A DNA stretch of 64,000 nt from Roseiterribacter gracilis. GTDB taxonomy: Bacteria > Pseudomonadota > Alphaproteobacteria > BOG-932 > Roseiterribacteraceae. Shown piece by piece: positions 55,617 through 62,831 of this stretch (positions are counted from its first letter, which is position 1; each line of letters begins with the position of its first letter). The position numbers were made by a program, and so were the translations under genes. Location of the stretch: NCBI GenBank assembly GCA_018332375.1, contig BOPV01000001.1:1426001-1490000 (forward strand), read 5' to 3'. Under the pieces are notes generated by a model. The model had not been told where the DNA came from. It worked only from the letters and a program-made list of their open reading frames with translations, and ran no database searches.

Positions 55617-56474
55617 TTAGACTCGGCGGCGCAAGCCGCCGAGATTGAGCAGGTTGCCGGTGAGGATCAGCGCCGCACCTGCTGCGGTGTAGAGATCGAC
55701 GCGTTCGGCATAGACCAGCCAGCCGAGCAGTGCCGCCAGCGGCACGCGCAGAAAATCCATCGGTACGGCCACGGTTGCATCGGCGTGCTGCATCGCGCGT
55801 GCGTAGCAGTAATGCGAGAAGGTGCCGCAAAAGGCGATTACCAGAATCCACGGCCACAGATGCGCCGCCGGCCAGCGCCAGACATACAGCGCCGGCACGA
55901 TCCCCAACGCCGTCTGCACGATCGTCATCCAGAAGATGATCGCGACCGCGCTGTCGGTGCGCGTCAGCAGCTTGGTCATGCCGACCGAGGTGCCGAAGCC
56001 GAACGCCGCCGCGATCATGATCAACTGTCCGGTTTCCACCGTGGCGAAGCCCGGCCGCACGATCACGACGACGCCGATCAACCCGAACGCCAGCGCGATC
56101 AACTTGGCCGGCGTGAAGCGTTCGCCCAGCAACGTCACCGCAAACAGCGCGGTCCAGATCGGCAAGGTGAATTCGATCGCGATCACCTGCGCCACGGGGA
56201 TCAGCAGCAAGGCCGCGAACCAGCCGAATTGCGCGCCGTAGTGCACGCAGTTGCGCAGCACGTGCAAACCCAGACGTTGCGTGCGCATCGCCGCGAAACC
56301 GCCGGCCCGCCGCACCAGCGGCCAAAGCAGAAGGAATCCGATCACCGAGCGCAGCACCATGATCTGGAATACGTCCAGCTCACGCCCGACTTCGCGGCCC
56401 GCAACGGTGATGGTCAACATCGCCGCCAGCCAACCCGTCATCCAAAGCGCGGCGTTGCGATAGGCAGTGTTCAT
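55617..56474 (-). CDS. EamA/DMT-family transporter
   Basis: 285 residues with ten membrane segments in two EamA repeats; 'YRNAALWMTGWLAAMLTITV' opens and 'VPMDFLRVPLAALLGWLVYAERVDLYT' closes the second. The start at 56474 is preferred; a 21-codon extension would run into the repeat copy at 56535. A hairpin CTCGGCGGC-GCAA-GCCGCCGAG lies inside its last codons (55622-55643), near the M16 stop, and may terminate that transcript. Substrate unknown. Confidence 0.87.
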   Translation of the reverse strand: MNTAYRNAALWMTGWLAAMLTITVAGREVGRELDVFQIMVLRSVIGFLLLWPLVRRAGGFAAMRTQRLGLHVLRNCVHYGAQFGWFAALLLIPVAQVIAIEFTLPIWTALFAVTLLGERFTPAKLIALAFGLIGVVVIVRPGFATVETGQLIMIAAAFGFGTSVGMTKLLTRTDSAVAIIFWMTIVQTALGIVPALYVWRWPAAHLWPWILVIAFCGTFSHYCYARAMQHADATVAVPMDFLRVPLAALLGWLVYAERVDLYTAAGAALILTGNLLNLGGLRRRV

Positions 56475-56534
56475 TGGTCCGGCATACCGAGCGGTGGAGT
56501 CACGCACCAGCGCACCAAGCGCACAGCTGGCCCT

Positions 56535-56651
56535 CATGTCCCCTCTCCCCGAGGGAGAGGGTTAGGGTGAGGGTTCATCCCACCACCGCATAACCCTCAC
56601 CCTCCCACGCGCTCACGCGCGCGGGTCCCTCCCTCTCCCTCGGGGAGAGGG
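56535..56651. repeat. Empty copy of the DUF559 cassette repeats
   Basis: The left arm (56535-56576) matches the first copy at 41 of 42 bases and the right arm (56592-56651) differs by a few changes and one indel. Only 15 bases lie between the arms and no DUF559 remnant is visible. It sits between the divergent EamA and MFS genes. Confidence 0.85.
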
Positions 56652-56679
56652 GTTTCAGCGCCCGGCGTTCAGCAGGGTG

Positions 56680-58095
56680 ATGGCGATCCTCACCACCGAC
56701 ATACCCGCCCGTCTCGACCGGCTTCCATTTGCCGCCTTTCATCGTCGCGTCGTGATCGCGCTGGGCGTCACCTGGGTGCTCGACGGGTTGGAGGTCACGC
56801 TGGCGGGCACGCTTGCATCGGCGCTGCAGGAAAGCCCGGTGATGCAATTCGATCCGACCGATATCGGTCTCGCCAACGGCGTCTATCTTGCGGGTGCTGT
56901 GTTGGGTGCGTTGCTGTTCGGGCAACTCGCCGACCGGTTCGGGCGCAAGAAGCTCTTCACCGTCACCTTGCTCGTCTATCTGCTTGCGACTGCGGCCACC
57001 GGTTTTTCCTGGAACCTGGCGAGCTTCGCTTTCTTTCGCTTCTTCACCGGCGCCGGCATCGGCGGCGAATATGCAGCGATCAATTCGGCGATTCAGGAGT
57101 TGATCCCGGCGCGGCTGCGCGGCCGTGTCGATCTCGCGGTGAATGGCAGCTTCTGGGCCGGCGCCGCATTGGGCGCGATCGGATCGCTGACCTTGCTGTC
57201 GCCGGCAACGTTGGGCGTCGAATTGGGTTGGCGCGCCTGTTTTCTGATCGGCGCGTTGCTGGGCCTGATCGTTCTGTTCCTGCGCCGCCATCTGCCCGAA
57301 AGCCCGCGCTGGCTGATGACGCATGGGCGTGGTGCCGAAGCACATGCGGTCGTCGACGCGATCGAGCGCGACATCGCCGTCCCGCTGCAGTCGGTCACGA
57401 CGACCGTGCGCCTGCACGACGATCACCGCGCGACCTTGGCCGACGCGGCGCGCAGCCTGTTCGTCCATCACCGCAAACGCGCGCTGGTCGCCTTGGCGCT
57501 GATGAGTGCGCAAGCCTTCTTCTACAACGCGATCTTTTTCAGCTGGGCGCTGGTGCTGACCAAGTTCTACGGCGTGTCGGGCGACGCGGTCGGCTGGTAC
57601 TTGCTGCCCTTCTGCGTCGGCAACGTTGCCGGGCCATTGCTGCTCGGGCCGCTGTTCGATCAGGTCGGGCGGCGCAAGATGATCAGCGCAACCTACGCGC
57701 TGTCCGGCATCCTGCTGCTGATCGTCGGCGTCTTGTTCGCGCGCGATCTGTTCAGCCCGATCGGACTCGCCGTCGGACTCGCGGTCGTCTTCTTCGTCGC
57801 GTCAGCGGCGGCCAGCAGCGCCTATCTCACGGTCGGCGAAACCTTCCCGCTCGAAATCCGCGCACTGACAATTGCGATCTTCTATGCCGGCGGCACCGGC
57901 CTTGGCGGCATCGCAGCGCCAGTCCTGTTCGGCCGGCTGGTCGCGGGCGGCGAGCGCAGCGACGTGTTCTTTGGCTACGCGCTGGGGTCCGTGTTGATGT
58001 TGCTCGCAGCCGGCATTGTGGTTCGCTGGGGCGTCGATGCCGAACGGCGGTCGCTCGAAGACGTCACGCGCCCGCTATCGCACGCTGCAGAGTGA
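56680..58095 (+). CDS. MFS transporter (sugar porter/aromatic acid type)
   Basis: 471 residues with twelve membrane segments. 'GQLADRFGRKKLFTVTLLVY' is the MFS loop 2-3 signature and 'FFTGAGIGGEYAAINSAIQELIP' the TM4-5 motif, typical of the metabolite:H+ symporter group. 'DQVGRRKM' repeats the signature in the second half. The ATG at 56680 is preferred over a GTG three bases earlier. Substrate unknown. The empty repeat copy lies in its upstream region. Confidence 0.9.
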   Translation: MAILTTDIPARLDRLPFAAFHRRVVIALGVTWVLDGLEVTLAGTLASALQESPVMQFDPTDIGLANGVYLAGAVLGALLFGQLADRFGRKKLFTVTLLVYLLATAATGFSWNLASFAFFRFFTGAGIGGEYAAINSAIQELIPARLRGRVDLAVNGSFWAGAALGAIGSLTLLSPATLGVELGWRACFLIGALLGLIVLFLRRHLPESPRWLMTHGRGAEAHAVVDAIERDIAVPLQSVTTTVRLHDDHRATLADAARSLFVHHRKRALVALALMSAQAFFYNAIFFSWALVLTKFYGVSGDAVGWYLLPFCVGNVAGPLLLGPLFDQVGRRKMISATYALSGILLLIVGVLFARDLFSPIGLAVGLAVVFFVASAAASSAYLTVGETFPLEIRALTIAIFYAGGTGLGGIAAPVLFGRLVAGGERSDVFFGYALGSVLMLLAAGIVVRWGVDAERRSLEDVTRPLSHAAE

Positions 58096-58113
58096 CGCAA
58101 CTGATCAAGAAGA

Positions 58114-58144
58114 CTCCAAACCCGACCACTGTCTGGGTTTGGAG
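58114..58144. terminator. Bidirectional terminator-like hairpin
   Basis: A perfect 10-bp stem CTCCAAACCC/GGGTTTGGAG with an 11-base loop lies between the convergent stops of the MFS gene and the small barrel protein. There is no T run. Confidence 0.55.
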
Positions 58145-58171
58145 CCTGCATGATCAACGCGAAGAGCGGGA

Positions 58172-58471
58172 TCAATGATCGCCCATATAGACGCGCACGT
58201 CGGGCGCGGCCTGCAGCAGCGGCTTCAACGCGGTGACGACGTCTTGCTGGAACAGCTCGCTCGAAAGATAGGCCTGTGCGTCCACTTCGTCGGTGAAGCT
58301 GTGCAGCACCAGCAGGTCTTCGTCGCGAATGAGAAGCTGCTTCGAGAGCGCGCCCTTCACCGTCTGCAGGAACGGCGGCTTGTACTTTGCGTACACGTTC
58401 GCCGCAGCAGGCCGATCGTTCGGGGCGATGTTGAGCGTGATTGCGACATAGGCTTTGTGCGCCGTAGGCAT
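58172..58471 (-). CDS. Small dimeric alpha/beta-barrel protein (ABM-like)
   Basis: 99 residues from the Met of 'MPTAHKAYVAITLNIAP', chosen because AAGGA lies nine bases upstream; a Met three codons earlier is possible. The alternation 'YVAITLNIAP...LLVLHSFTDEVDAQAYLSS...VRVYMGDH' resembles antibiotic biosynthesis monooxygenase/ferredoxin-like barrels. No catalytic residue is recognised. It is divergent from a LysR gene and is its likely target. Confidence 0.6.
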   Translation of the reverse strand: MPTAHKAYVAITLNIAPNDRPAAANVYAKYKPPFLQTVKGALSKQLLIRDEDLLVLHSFTDEVDAQAYLSSELFQQDVVTALKPLLQAAPDVRVYMGDH

Positions 58472-58558
58472 CGGGGACATTCCTTCTGGTTCAACGCCGC
58501 AGCCCGCGCAGACATCTGGCGCGGGCCGGCGATCGGAGATATGGAATGCGCCGATGGA

Positions 58559-58603
58559 ATAGAGAAATTCTATTTCTTGATTGCACTCATAGTCATTACC
58601 TAT
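58559..58603. promoter_or_regulatory. Tandem ATAG-N7-CTAT boxes in a LysR divergent promoter
   Basis: ATAGAGAAATTCTAT (58559-58573) and ATAGTCATTACCTAT (58589-58603) both fit the ATAG-N7-CTAT pattern used by OxyR. Their centres are 30 bases apart, about three helical turns. They lie just upstream of the LysR ATG in an AT-rich stretch. Confidence 0.65.
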
Positions 58604-58616
58604 AACTGCCGTCACC

Positions 58617-59528
58617 ATGAACCTGCAGCAACTCCGCTACGCCAAAGCCCTCGCTGAATGCGGCTCCTTCGTCCAAGCGGCCAATCAATGTGCCGTGACA
58701 CAGCCGACGCTTTCCAATGCGATCGCCCAACTGGAAAGCGAGCTGGGTCATCAGCTCTTCGCGCGCACCACCAGAACAGTCCGCCTTACCGAAGCCGGCG
58801 AGTATCTGCTGAACGGCATTGCCGATGTTCTTCGCGCCCAGGCAGCCCTGCTGGCCCAAGCACGCGCGCTGGCCCATCCCGAGAAGAAGCTTCTGCGCGT
58901 CGGCGTATCGCCGGTGATCGGCGTTAAATTCGTGGATCTGGTGATCGAGCCGTTTCGTCACGAGAACCACGACATCGAAGTGATCTTTCGCGAGCTGAAT
59001 CTGGCGGAGATGATTGCGCTGCTCAAAGCGGGCCAGCTCGATTTCGTGTTTGGTCCAGTCGAGGCGACGCCGACCAGCCTGCCGGGTTTTGGCAGCGCCC
59101 TCTTCCACGAAGAGCCGTTGGTCTTCGTTCCAAGCGCCAAGAGCAACTACGCCCGAACCAAATCGGTCACGCTCAAAGACATCGCCGACGAAACGTTTGT
59201 GATGGTCCCAGATGCGTGCGGCCTGACACAAACGACGCGCGCCGTATTCAAACGGCGCCGCGTGAAGCTCAACGAATATCGCGGCCAGGCGATGAGCTAC
59301 GGCGTGTTGCAAGAATGGGCCGAGCTTGGCATCGGTTCGGCCATCCTGCCGCGATCAAAGCTGCGCGCGGGGCGCGGACAGGAAATCACCATCAGCGACG
59401 GTGGCGATGCTCTTCAGATCCACTATCGCGCACTTTGGCGACGCGACTCCAGCACGCCACCTGCAGTCAAACACCTCGCCAGCTTTCTGCGCGACGTCGC
59501 CCCCTCGATCATCCAGGGGCTGGCCTAG
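58617..59528 (+). CDS. LysR-family transcriptional regulator (OxyR/CynR-like)
   Basis: 303 residues. The HTH is 'GSFVQAANQCAVTQPTLSNAIAQLESELGHQLFAR'-type (residues 16-50), followed by the linker helix and a two-lobe effector domain beginning 'LLRVGVSPVIGVKFVDL'. OxyR normally has two reactive Cys in the effector domain; here only one is visible ('PDACGLTQTT'), so peroxide sensing by disulfide is doubtful. The promoter carries two OxyR-style half-site pairs. Divergent from the small barrel protein gene. Confidence 0.9.
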   Translation: MNLQQLRYAKALAECGSFVQAANQCAVTQPTLSNAIAQLESELGHQLFARTTRTVRLTEAGEYLLNGIADVLRAQAALLAQARALAHPEKKLLRVGVSPVIGVKFVDLVIEPFRHENHDIEVIFRELNLAEMIALLKAGQLDFVFGPVEATPTSLPGFGSALFHEEPLVFVPSAKSNYARTKSVTLKDIADETFVMVPDACGLTQTTRAVFKRRRVKLNEYRGQAMSYGVLQEWAELGIGSAILPRSKLRAGRGQEITISDGGDALQIHYRALWRRDSSTPPAVKHLASFLRDVAPSIIQGLA

Positions 59529-59533
59529 ACGAG

Positions 59534-61348
59534 CTAAGCGATCGCGCGCTGCGGCGTAGCATTGTCGGCCAATGCCAGCGCCTCGGCGCCGTCGATCGTA
59601 CCGACATCGATCAGCCGATCGGCGATGCGGTGCAGCGCGTCGCGTTCGTCGTTCAGCACGCGGCAGGCGCGCGCATAGGCCTGTTCCAGCCGCGAACGCA
59701 CTGTGTCGTCCAACGCGGCCAGCGCTTGCGGCGACATTTCGTGGCCGAGATAGGTCATCAAGCCGGTTTCGGGGAACATGCCGTAGCGGCCCGCCATTTC
59801 GCGGCACACCTCGGTCGCGCGTTGCAGGTCCGACGCGGCACCGGTCGTGGCGCTGCCATCGCCGAACACCAGCTCTTCCGCCGCACGACCGCCCAGCGCA
59901 ATGGCCAAGTCGTCTTCCAACCGGTCGCGCGAAATCACGACCCGGTCGCGGTCGGGCAGTCGCAGCACGAACCCGGCTGCATCGCCGTGCGGAACGATGG
60001 TCACGCGCGCGACGCGATCGGAATGTTTGCAGCGCAACGCCACCAGCGCATGGCCGGCTTCGTGGATCGCGGCGACGCGACGATCGTCGTCATGCATCGA
60101 CGACGATTCGCGCGCCACGCCGACCAGCACGCGATCCTGCGCGTAGTGGAACGACGCAGCCGCAACCTCGCGCAGACCTTGGCGCGCTGCATGCAGCGCC
60201 GCTTCGTTGACGAGATTGGCAAGGTCGGCGCCGCTCATGCCGATCGTGCCGGCGCCAAGCTCGGCGAGATCGACGTCGGCCGCCAATGGCACGTTGCGTG
60301 TGTGCACGCGCAGAATCTTCTCGCGGCCTTTCGCGTCGGGGCGCGGCACCTGCACGCGGCGATCGAAGCGACCTGGACGCAGCACGGCGGGATCCAGCAC
60401 ATCGGTGCGGTTGGTTGCGGCCACGACGACGATCCCGTCGCGCGACGACAGCCCGTCCATCTCGACCAGGAACGCGTTCAAGGTCTGGTCGTGTTCGCGG
60501 TCGCCGCCGCCATTCGGATTGGACGAACGTGCCGACGCCAACGCGTCGAGTTCGTCGATGAACAGAATGCAGGGCGCGGCCTTGCGGCATTGTTTGAACA
60601 GAGCGCGGATCTTGCGCGCGCCGTTGCCGACGAACAGTTCGACGAAGTCCGAACCCGATGCGGCGAAGAACGGCACTTCGGCCTCGCCCGCCAGCGCCTT
60701 CGCCATCAAGGTTTTGCCGAGACCGGGTGCGCCCGCCAACAACACGCCGCGCGGCACCTTGGCGCCGACCGCGATGTAGGGCGCGGGATCGCGCAGGTAG
60801 CGTACGACTTCCAGCAACTCGCCGCGCACTTCGTCGATGCCGGCGACGTCGTCGAGACGTTCGGCCGGACGAACCGCAAGCCGCGAACGCGTGCGCTGCC
60901 CCAACGGCGAGGCGCGCACGACGAGACCGATGCTGCTCAGCAGCAACAACACGAAGATGATGTCGAGCACTTCGCGAAAGCGCAGTCCCGGTACAACCGG
61001 ATCGATGAAACGCGCATCGACGCCCGGGCGCACCAAGGCGCGAAGGAAATCGGATTGGCCCGGCACCAGCGTTTCGACGTGTTCGCCCGCTGTGGTTTCG
61101 ATCCGCACCTGCGCGATGCCGCCAGGTACGATCTCGATACGTTTGATCTGACCGCCATCGGCCAGCGCGGTGACTTCCGAGAAGCTCGCCTGGCGCGCGA
61201 CCGGTCGCGCGTCGCCCGTCATATCGACAAAGCGCGCGCCCAGCAGCGTCAGCACGACAACGCCAACGGCGATGCCGGCCACCAGATGCGGCGAACGACG
61301 GCGAAATTGGGACAAGCGGGCGGTCAGACGATCGATGACGCGTTTCAT
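59534..61348 (-). CDS. FtsH-family AAA+ membrane metalloprotease
   Basis: 604 residues from the Met of 'MKRVIDRLTARLSQF', which has AAGG eight bases upstream. Two membrane helices (near 24-42 and 128-145) flank a periplasmic domain. Walker A reads 'GAPGLGKT' (usual GPPGTGKT), Walker B 'ILFIDELDA', SRH 'ATNRTDVLDPAVLRPGRFDR', zinc 'HEAGH' with third ligand in 'GAASDLQRAT'. Shorter than housekeeping FtsH (about 640) and altered in Walker A and linker, so probably an additional paralogue. Confidence 0.88.
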   Translation of the reverse strand: MKRVIDRLTARLSQFRRRSPHLVAGIAVGVVVLTLLGARFVDMTGDARPVARQASFSEVTALADGGQIKRIEIVPGGIAQVRIETTAGEHVETLVPGQSDFLRALVRPGVDARFIDPVVPGLRFREVLDIIFVLLLLSSIGLVVRASPLGQRTRSRLAVRPAERLDDVAGIDEVRGELLEVVRYLRDPAPYIAVGAKVPRGVLLAGAPGLGKTLMAKALAGEAEVPFFAASGSDFVELFVGNGARKIRALFKQCRKAAPCILFIDELDALASARSSNPNGGGDREHDQTLNAFLVEMDGLSSRDGIVVVAATNRTDVLDPAVLRPGRFDRRVQVPRPDAKGREKILRVHTRNVPLAADVDLAELGAGTIGMSGADLANLVNEAALHAARQGLREVAAASFHYAQDRVLVGVARESSSMHDDDRRVAAIHEAGHALVALRCKHSDRVARVTIVPHGDAAGFVLRLPDRDRVVISRDRLEDDLAIALGGRAAEELVFGDGSATTGAASDLQRATEVCREMAGRYGMFPETGLMTYLGHEMSPQALAALDDTVRSRLEQAYARACRVLNDERDALHRIADRLIDVGTIDGAEALALADNATPQRAIA

Positions 61349-61524
61349 CGGCGGGGCCTTCTGCATCGGAAGGACGCCACCATGCCGATTGGTGTTTAAC
61401 GAGAGGACAATCCAACTCGCGACAGACCAGCGCGGATTTTACGCGACGAGATCGCGATACGCGCTATCTCGCGCTCTCACGACGGAATGGCTAGGATGCC
61501 GAAAATCCGGTTTGGGAGTGTGAA

Positions 61525-61893
61525 ATGCGCGATCGGTTCATTCTCATCCTCGCTCTCTTGGCTAGCGGCAGCGCCAGCGCGCTTGCCGAGCCGCCAACGA
61601 CCGACCTGCTCTACCGCACGACGCCCGAAAAACTGAAGCCGCAGGAATTCCCCGCGAAACTTTCGGGCCCCAATCCGTTCTACCCAGAGCGCGCCCAGGA
61701 ACGGCGTATCGAAGGCTCGGCGACCTTTCGCGTCACCACGGGTGCTGACGGCCGCGTTGTCAAAGCCGAACTGATTGGGGAAGAACCGTGGGGCTACGCC
61801 TTCGGCGAGAACGCGCAGAAGGCAATCGACCAATGGACATTTGGCGGCGGCGCCAAGACGTTCACCTACAAAGTGATGTTCAAACTCAAATAA
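61525..61893 (+). CDS. Exported TonB C-terminal-domain protein (1 of 3)
   Basis: 122 residues: a signal peptide ('FILILALLASGSASALA') then a single TonB C-terminal domain ('NPFYPERAQERRIEGSATFRVTTGADGRVV', 'AIDQWTFGG'). There is no transmembrane anchor or Pro-rich spacer, so it is not a classic TonB. Its stop shares a base with the next ATG (TAATG). Three such genes lie in a row. Confidence 0.8.
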   Translation: MRDRFILILALLASGSASALAEPPTTDLLYRTTPEKLKPQEFPAKLSGPNPFYPERAQERRIEGSATFRVTTGADGRVVKAELIGEEPWGYAFGENAQKAIDQWTFGGGAKTFTYKVMFKLK

Positions 61894-62258
61894 TGGCTCG
61901 TTCGATGCGCATCTTTCTCGCCGCGCTGTGCTTGTCGCTGACCCAGCCAGCATTCGCAGCCAGCGGACCGCCGGTGACCGCGCCGGTCGTGCGCACCGAG
62001 ATCGATCAGTTCCGCAAAGTTGCCGGTCCCAATCCGACCTACCCGGCCCAAGCGCAGAGAGAAGGCATTACCGGCGTGGTCGGGCTGAAGGTCACGACGG
62101 ACGCGCAATCGCGCGTAATCAATGTCGTCGTGCTGGATGAGACGCCGGCTGGCAACGAGTTCGGCCGGCACGCCGTCGACGTCATGAAATACTGGACGTT
62201 CGAGCCTGCCGCCGCGGGTAAGACCTTTCCGTATCGCATGACGTTCAAACTGAAATGA
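61893..62258 (+). CDS. Exported TonB C-terminal-domain protein (2 of 3)
   Basis: 121 residues with a signal peptide ('MRIFLAALCLSLTQPAFA') and the domain 'RKVAGPNPTYPAQAQREGIT', 'VVGLKVTTDAQSRV' and 'VMKYWTFEPAAAG'. It is clearly paralogous to the genes on both sides. It overlaps the next gene by four bases. Probably periplasmic. Confidence 0.8.
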   Translation: MARSMRIFLAALCLSLTQPAFAASGPPVTAPVVRTEIDQFRKVAGPNPTYPAQAQREGITGVVGLKVTTDAQSRVINVVVLDETPAGNEFGRHAVDVMKYWTFEPAAAGKTFPYRMTFKLK

Positions 62259-62632
62259 CGACACGACTGTCCCTCTGCGCGCTATTGCTCGCGCTCGCGC
62301 CGGCTGCCTGCACGAACGACGCAGCGCGTACATCCGCCGTCGGACCTTCGTCGGACGTCGCGTCGGCGCTCGAACAAAAACGGTATCGCCGGGTGGCCGG
62401 CCCAATTCCGACCATGCCGCAGCGAGCCTGGGTGGAGCGCGTGGAAGGCCACGCCCGTGTCGAAGTCGTGACCGAGGCGACGGGCCGCGTCGTCGCGGCG
62501 CGCGTGCTTGAAGAAGACCCGGTCGGCTACGAATTCGGCGCGCACGCGCTGGCCGCCGTGAGCCGCTGGACCTTCGAGCCCGCCTCGGCCAGTCAAACAT
62601 TCGCCTACACGGTCTATTTCAAATTCCGCTGA
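62255..62632 (+). CDS. Exported TonB C-terminal-domain protein (3 of 3)
   Basis: 125 residues. The N-terminus 'LSLCALLLALAPAACTND' could be a lipoprotein signal, though the position -3 Pro is not ideal for a lipobox. The domain block is 'RRVAGPIPTMPQRAWVERVEG' to 'AVSRWTFEPASAS'. It is the most diverged copy. A riboswitch-controlled metZ follows. Confidence 0.75.
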   Translation: MTTRLSLCALLLALAPAACTNDAARTSAVGPSSDVASALEQKRYRRVAGPIPTMPQRAWVERVEGHARVEVVTEATGRVVAARVLEEDPVGYEFGAHALAAVSRWTFEPASASQTFAYTVYFKFR

Positions 62633-62645
62633 CCGCTCTCGCTGC

Positions 62646-62651
62646 TTGACA
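62646..62651 (+). promoter_or_regulatory. Likely -35 box of metZ
   Basis: A consensus TTGACA lies 33 bases before the riboswitch. No clear -10 was recognised. Confidence 0.4.
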
Positions 62652-62678
62652 GTCCCCACCCGAATTCACCAAGGTCCG

Positions 62679-62732
62679 GCCGTGGTGATTTGGCGACCCG
62701 CTTGCAGGCCACGTAAAACAAGCTGCTAAACG
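62679..62732 (+). ncRNA. SAM-II riboswitch
   Basis: CGTGGTGATTTGGC opens the P1 stem, closed by GGCCACG; GCTTGC in the loop pairs with ACAAGC downstream to form the pseudoknot, followed by GCTAAA. This is the SAM-II layout that controls methionine genes in alphaproteobacteria. An intrinsic terminator follows at 62754, as expected for a transcriptional switch that shuts off metZ when SAM is abundant. Confidence 0.88.
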
Positions 62733-62753
62733 GTCAGGCCAGTCCGGTTCCGG

Positions 62754-62788
62754 CGCCTAGACCTTTGCGGGTCTGGGCGTTTTTGTTT
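62754..62788 (+). terminator. Terminator of the SAM-II expression platform
   Basis: CGCCTAGACC pairs with GGTCTGGGCG (one G-U pair), followed by TTTTTGTTTT, 44 bases before the metZ ATG. Confidence 0.88.
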
Positions 62789-62831
62789 TCGTCTCCCTAC
62801 GCCAAGGCTTCGGGAGATAGAGGGTCGGACG

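Noticed and set aside
56475..56537. N-terminal extension of the EamA transporter into the repeat
   Set aside because: The added residues are not hydrophobic, lie partly in the repeat arm, and a normal Met with typical first helix occurs at 56474.
58617..59528. Calling the LysR gene oxyR
   Set aside because: The promoter boxes fit OxyR, but the pair of redox Cys in the effector domain is not visible, so only the family is assigned.
59216..61399. A 727-codon open frame antisense to the FtsH paralogue
   Set aside because: The FtsH motifs are intact on the minus strand, and the antisense product lacks any domain or ribosome site.
61447..61471. CGAGAT-N13-ATCTCG inverted repeat before the TonB-C genes
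   Set aside because: Short arms in a CG-rich stretch with several overlapping CGCG runs; chance cannot be excluded and no neighbouring regulator suggests a role.
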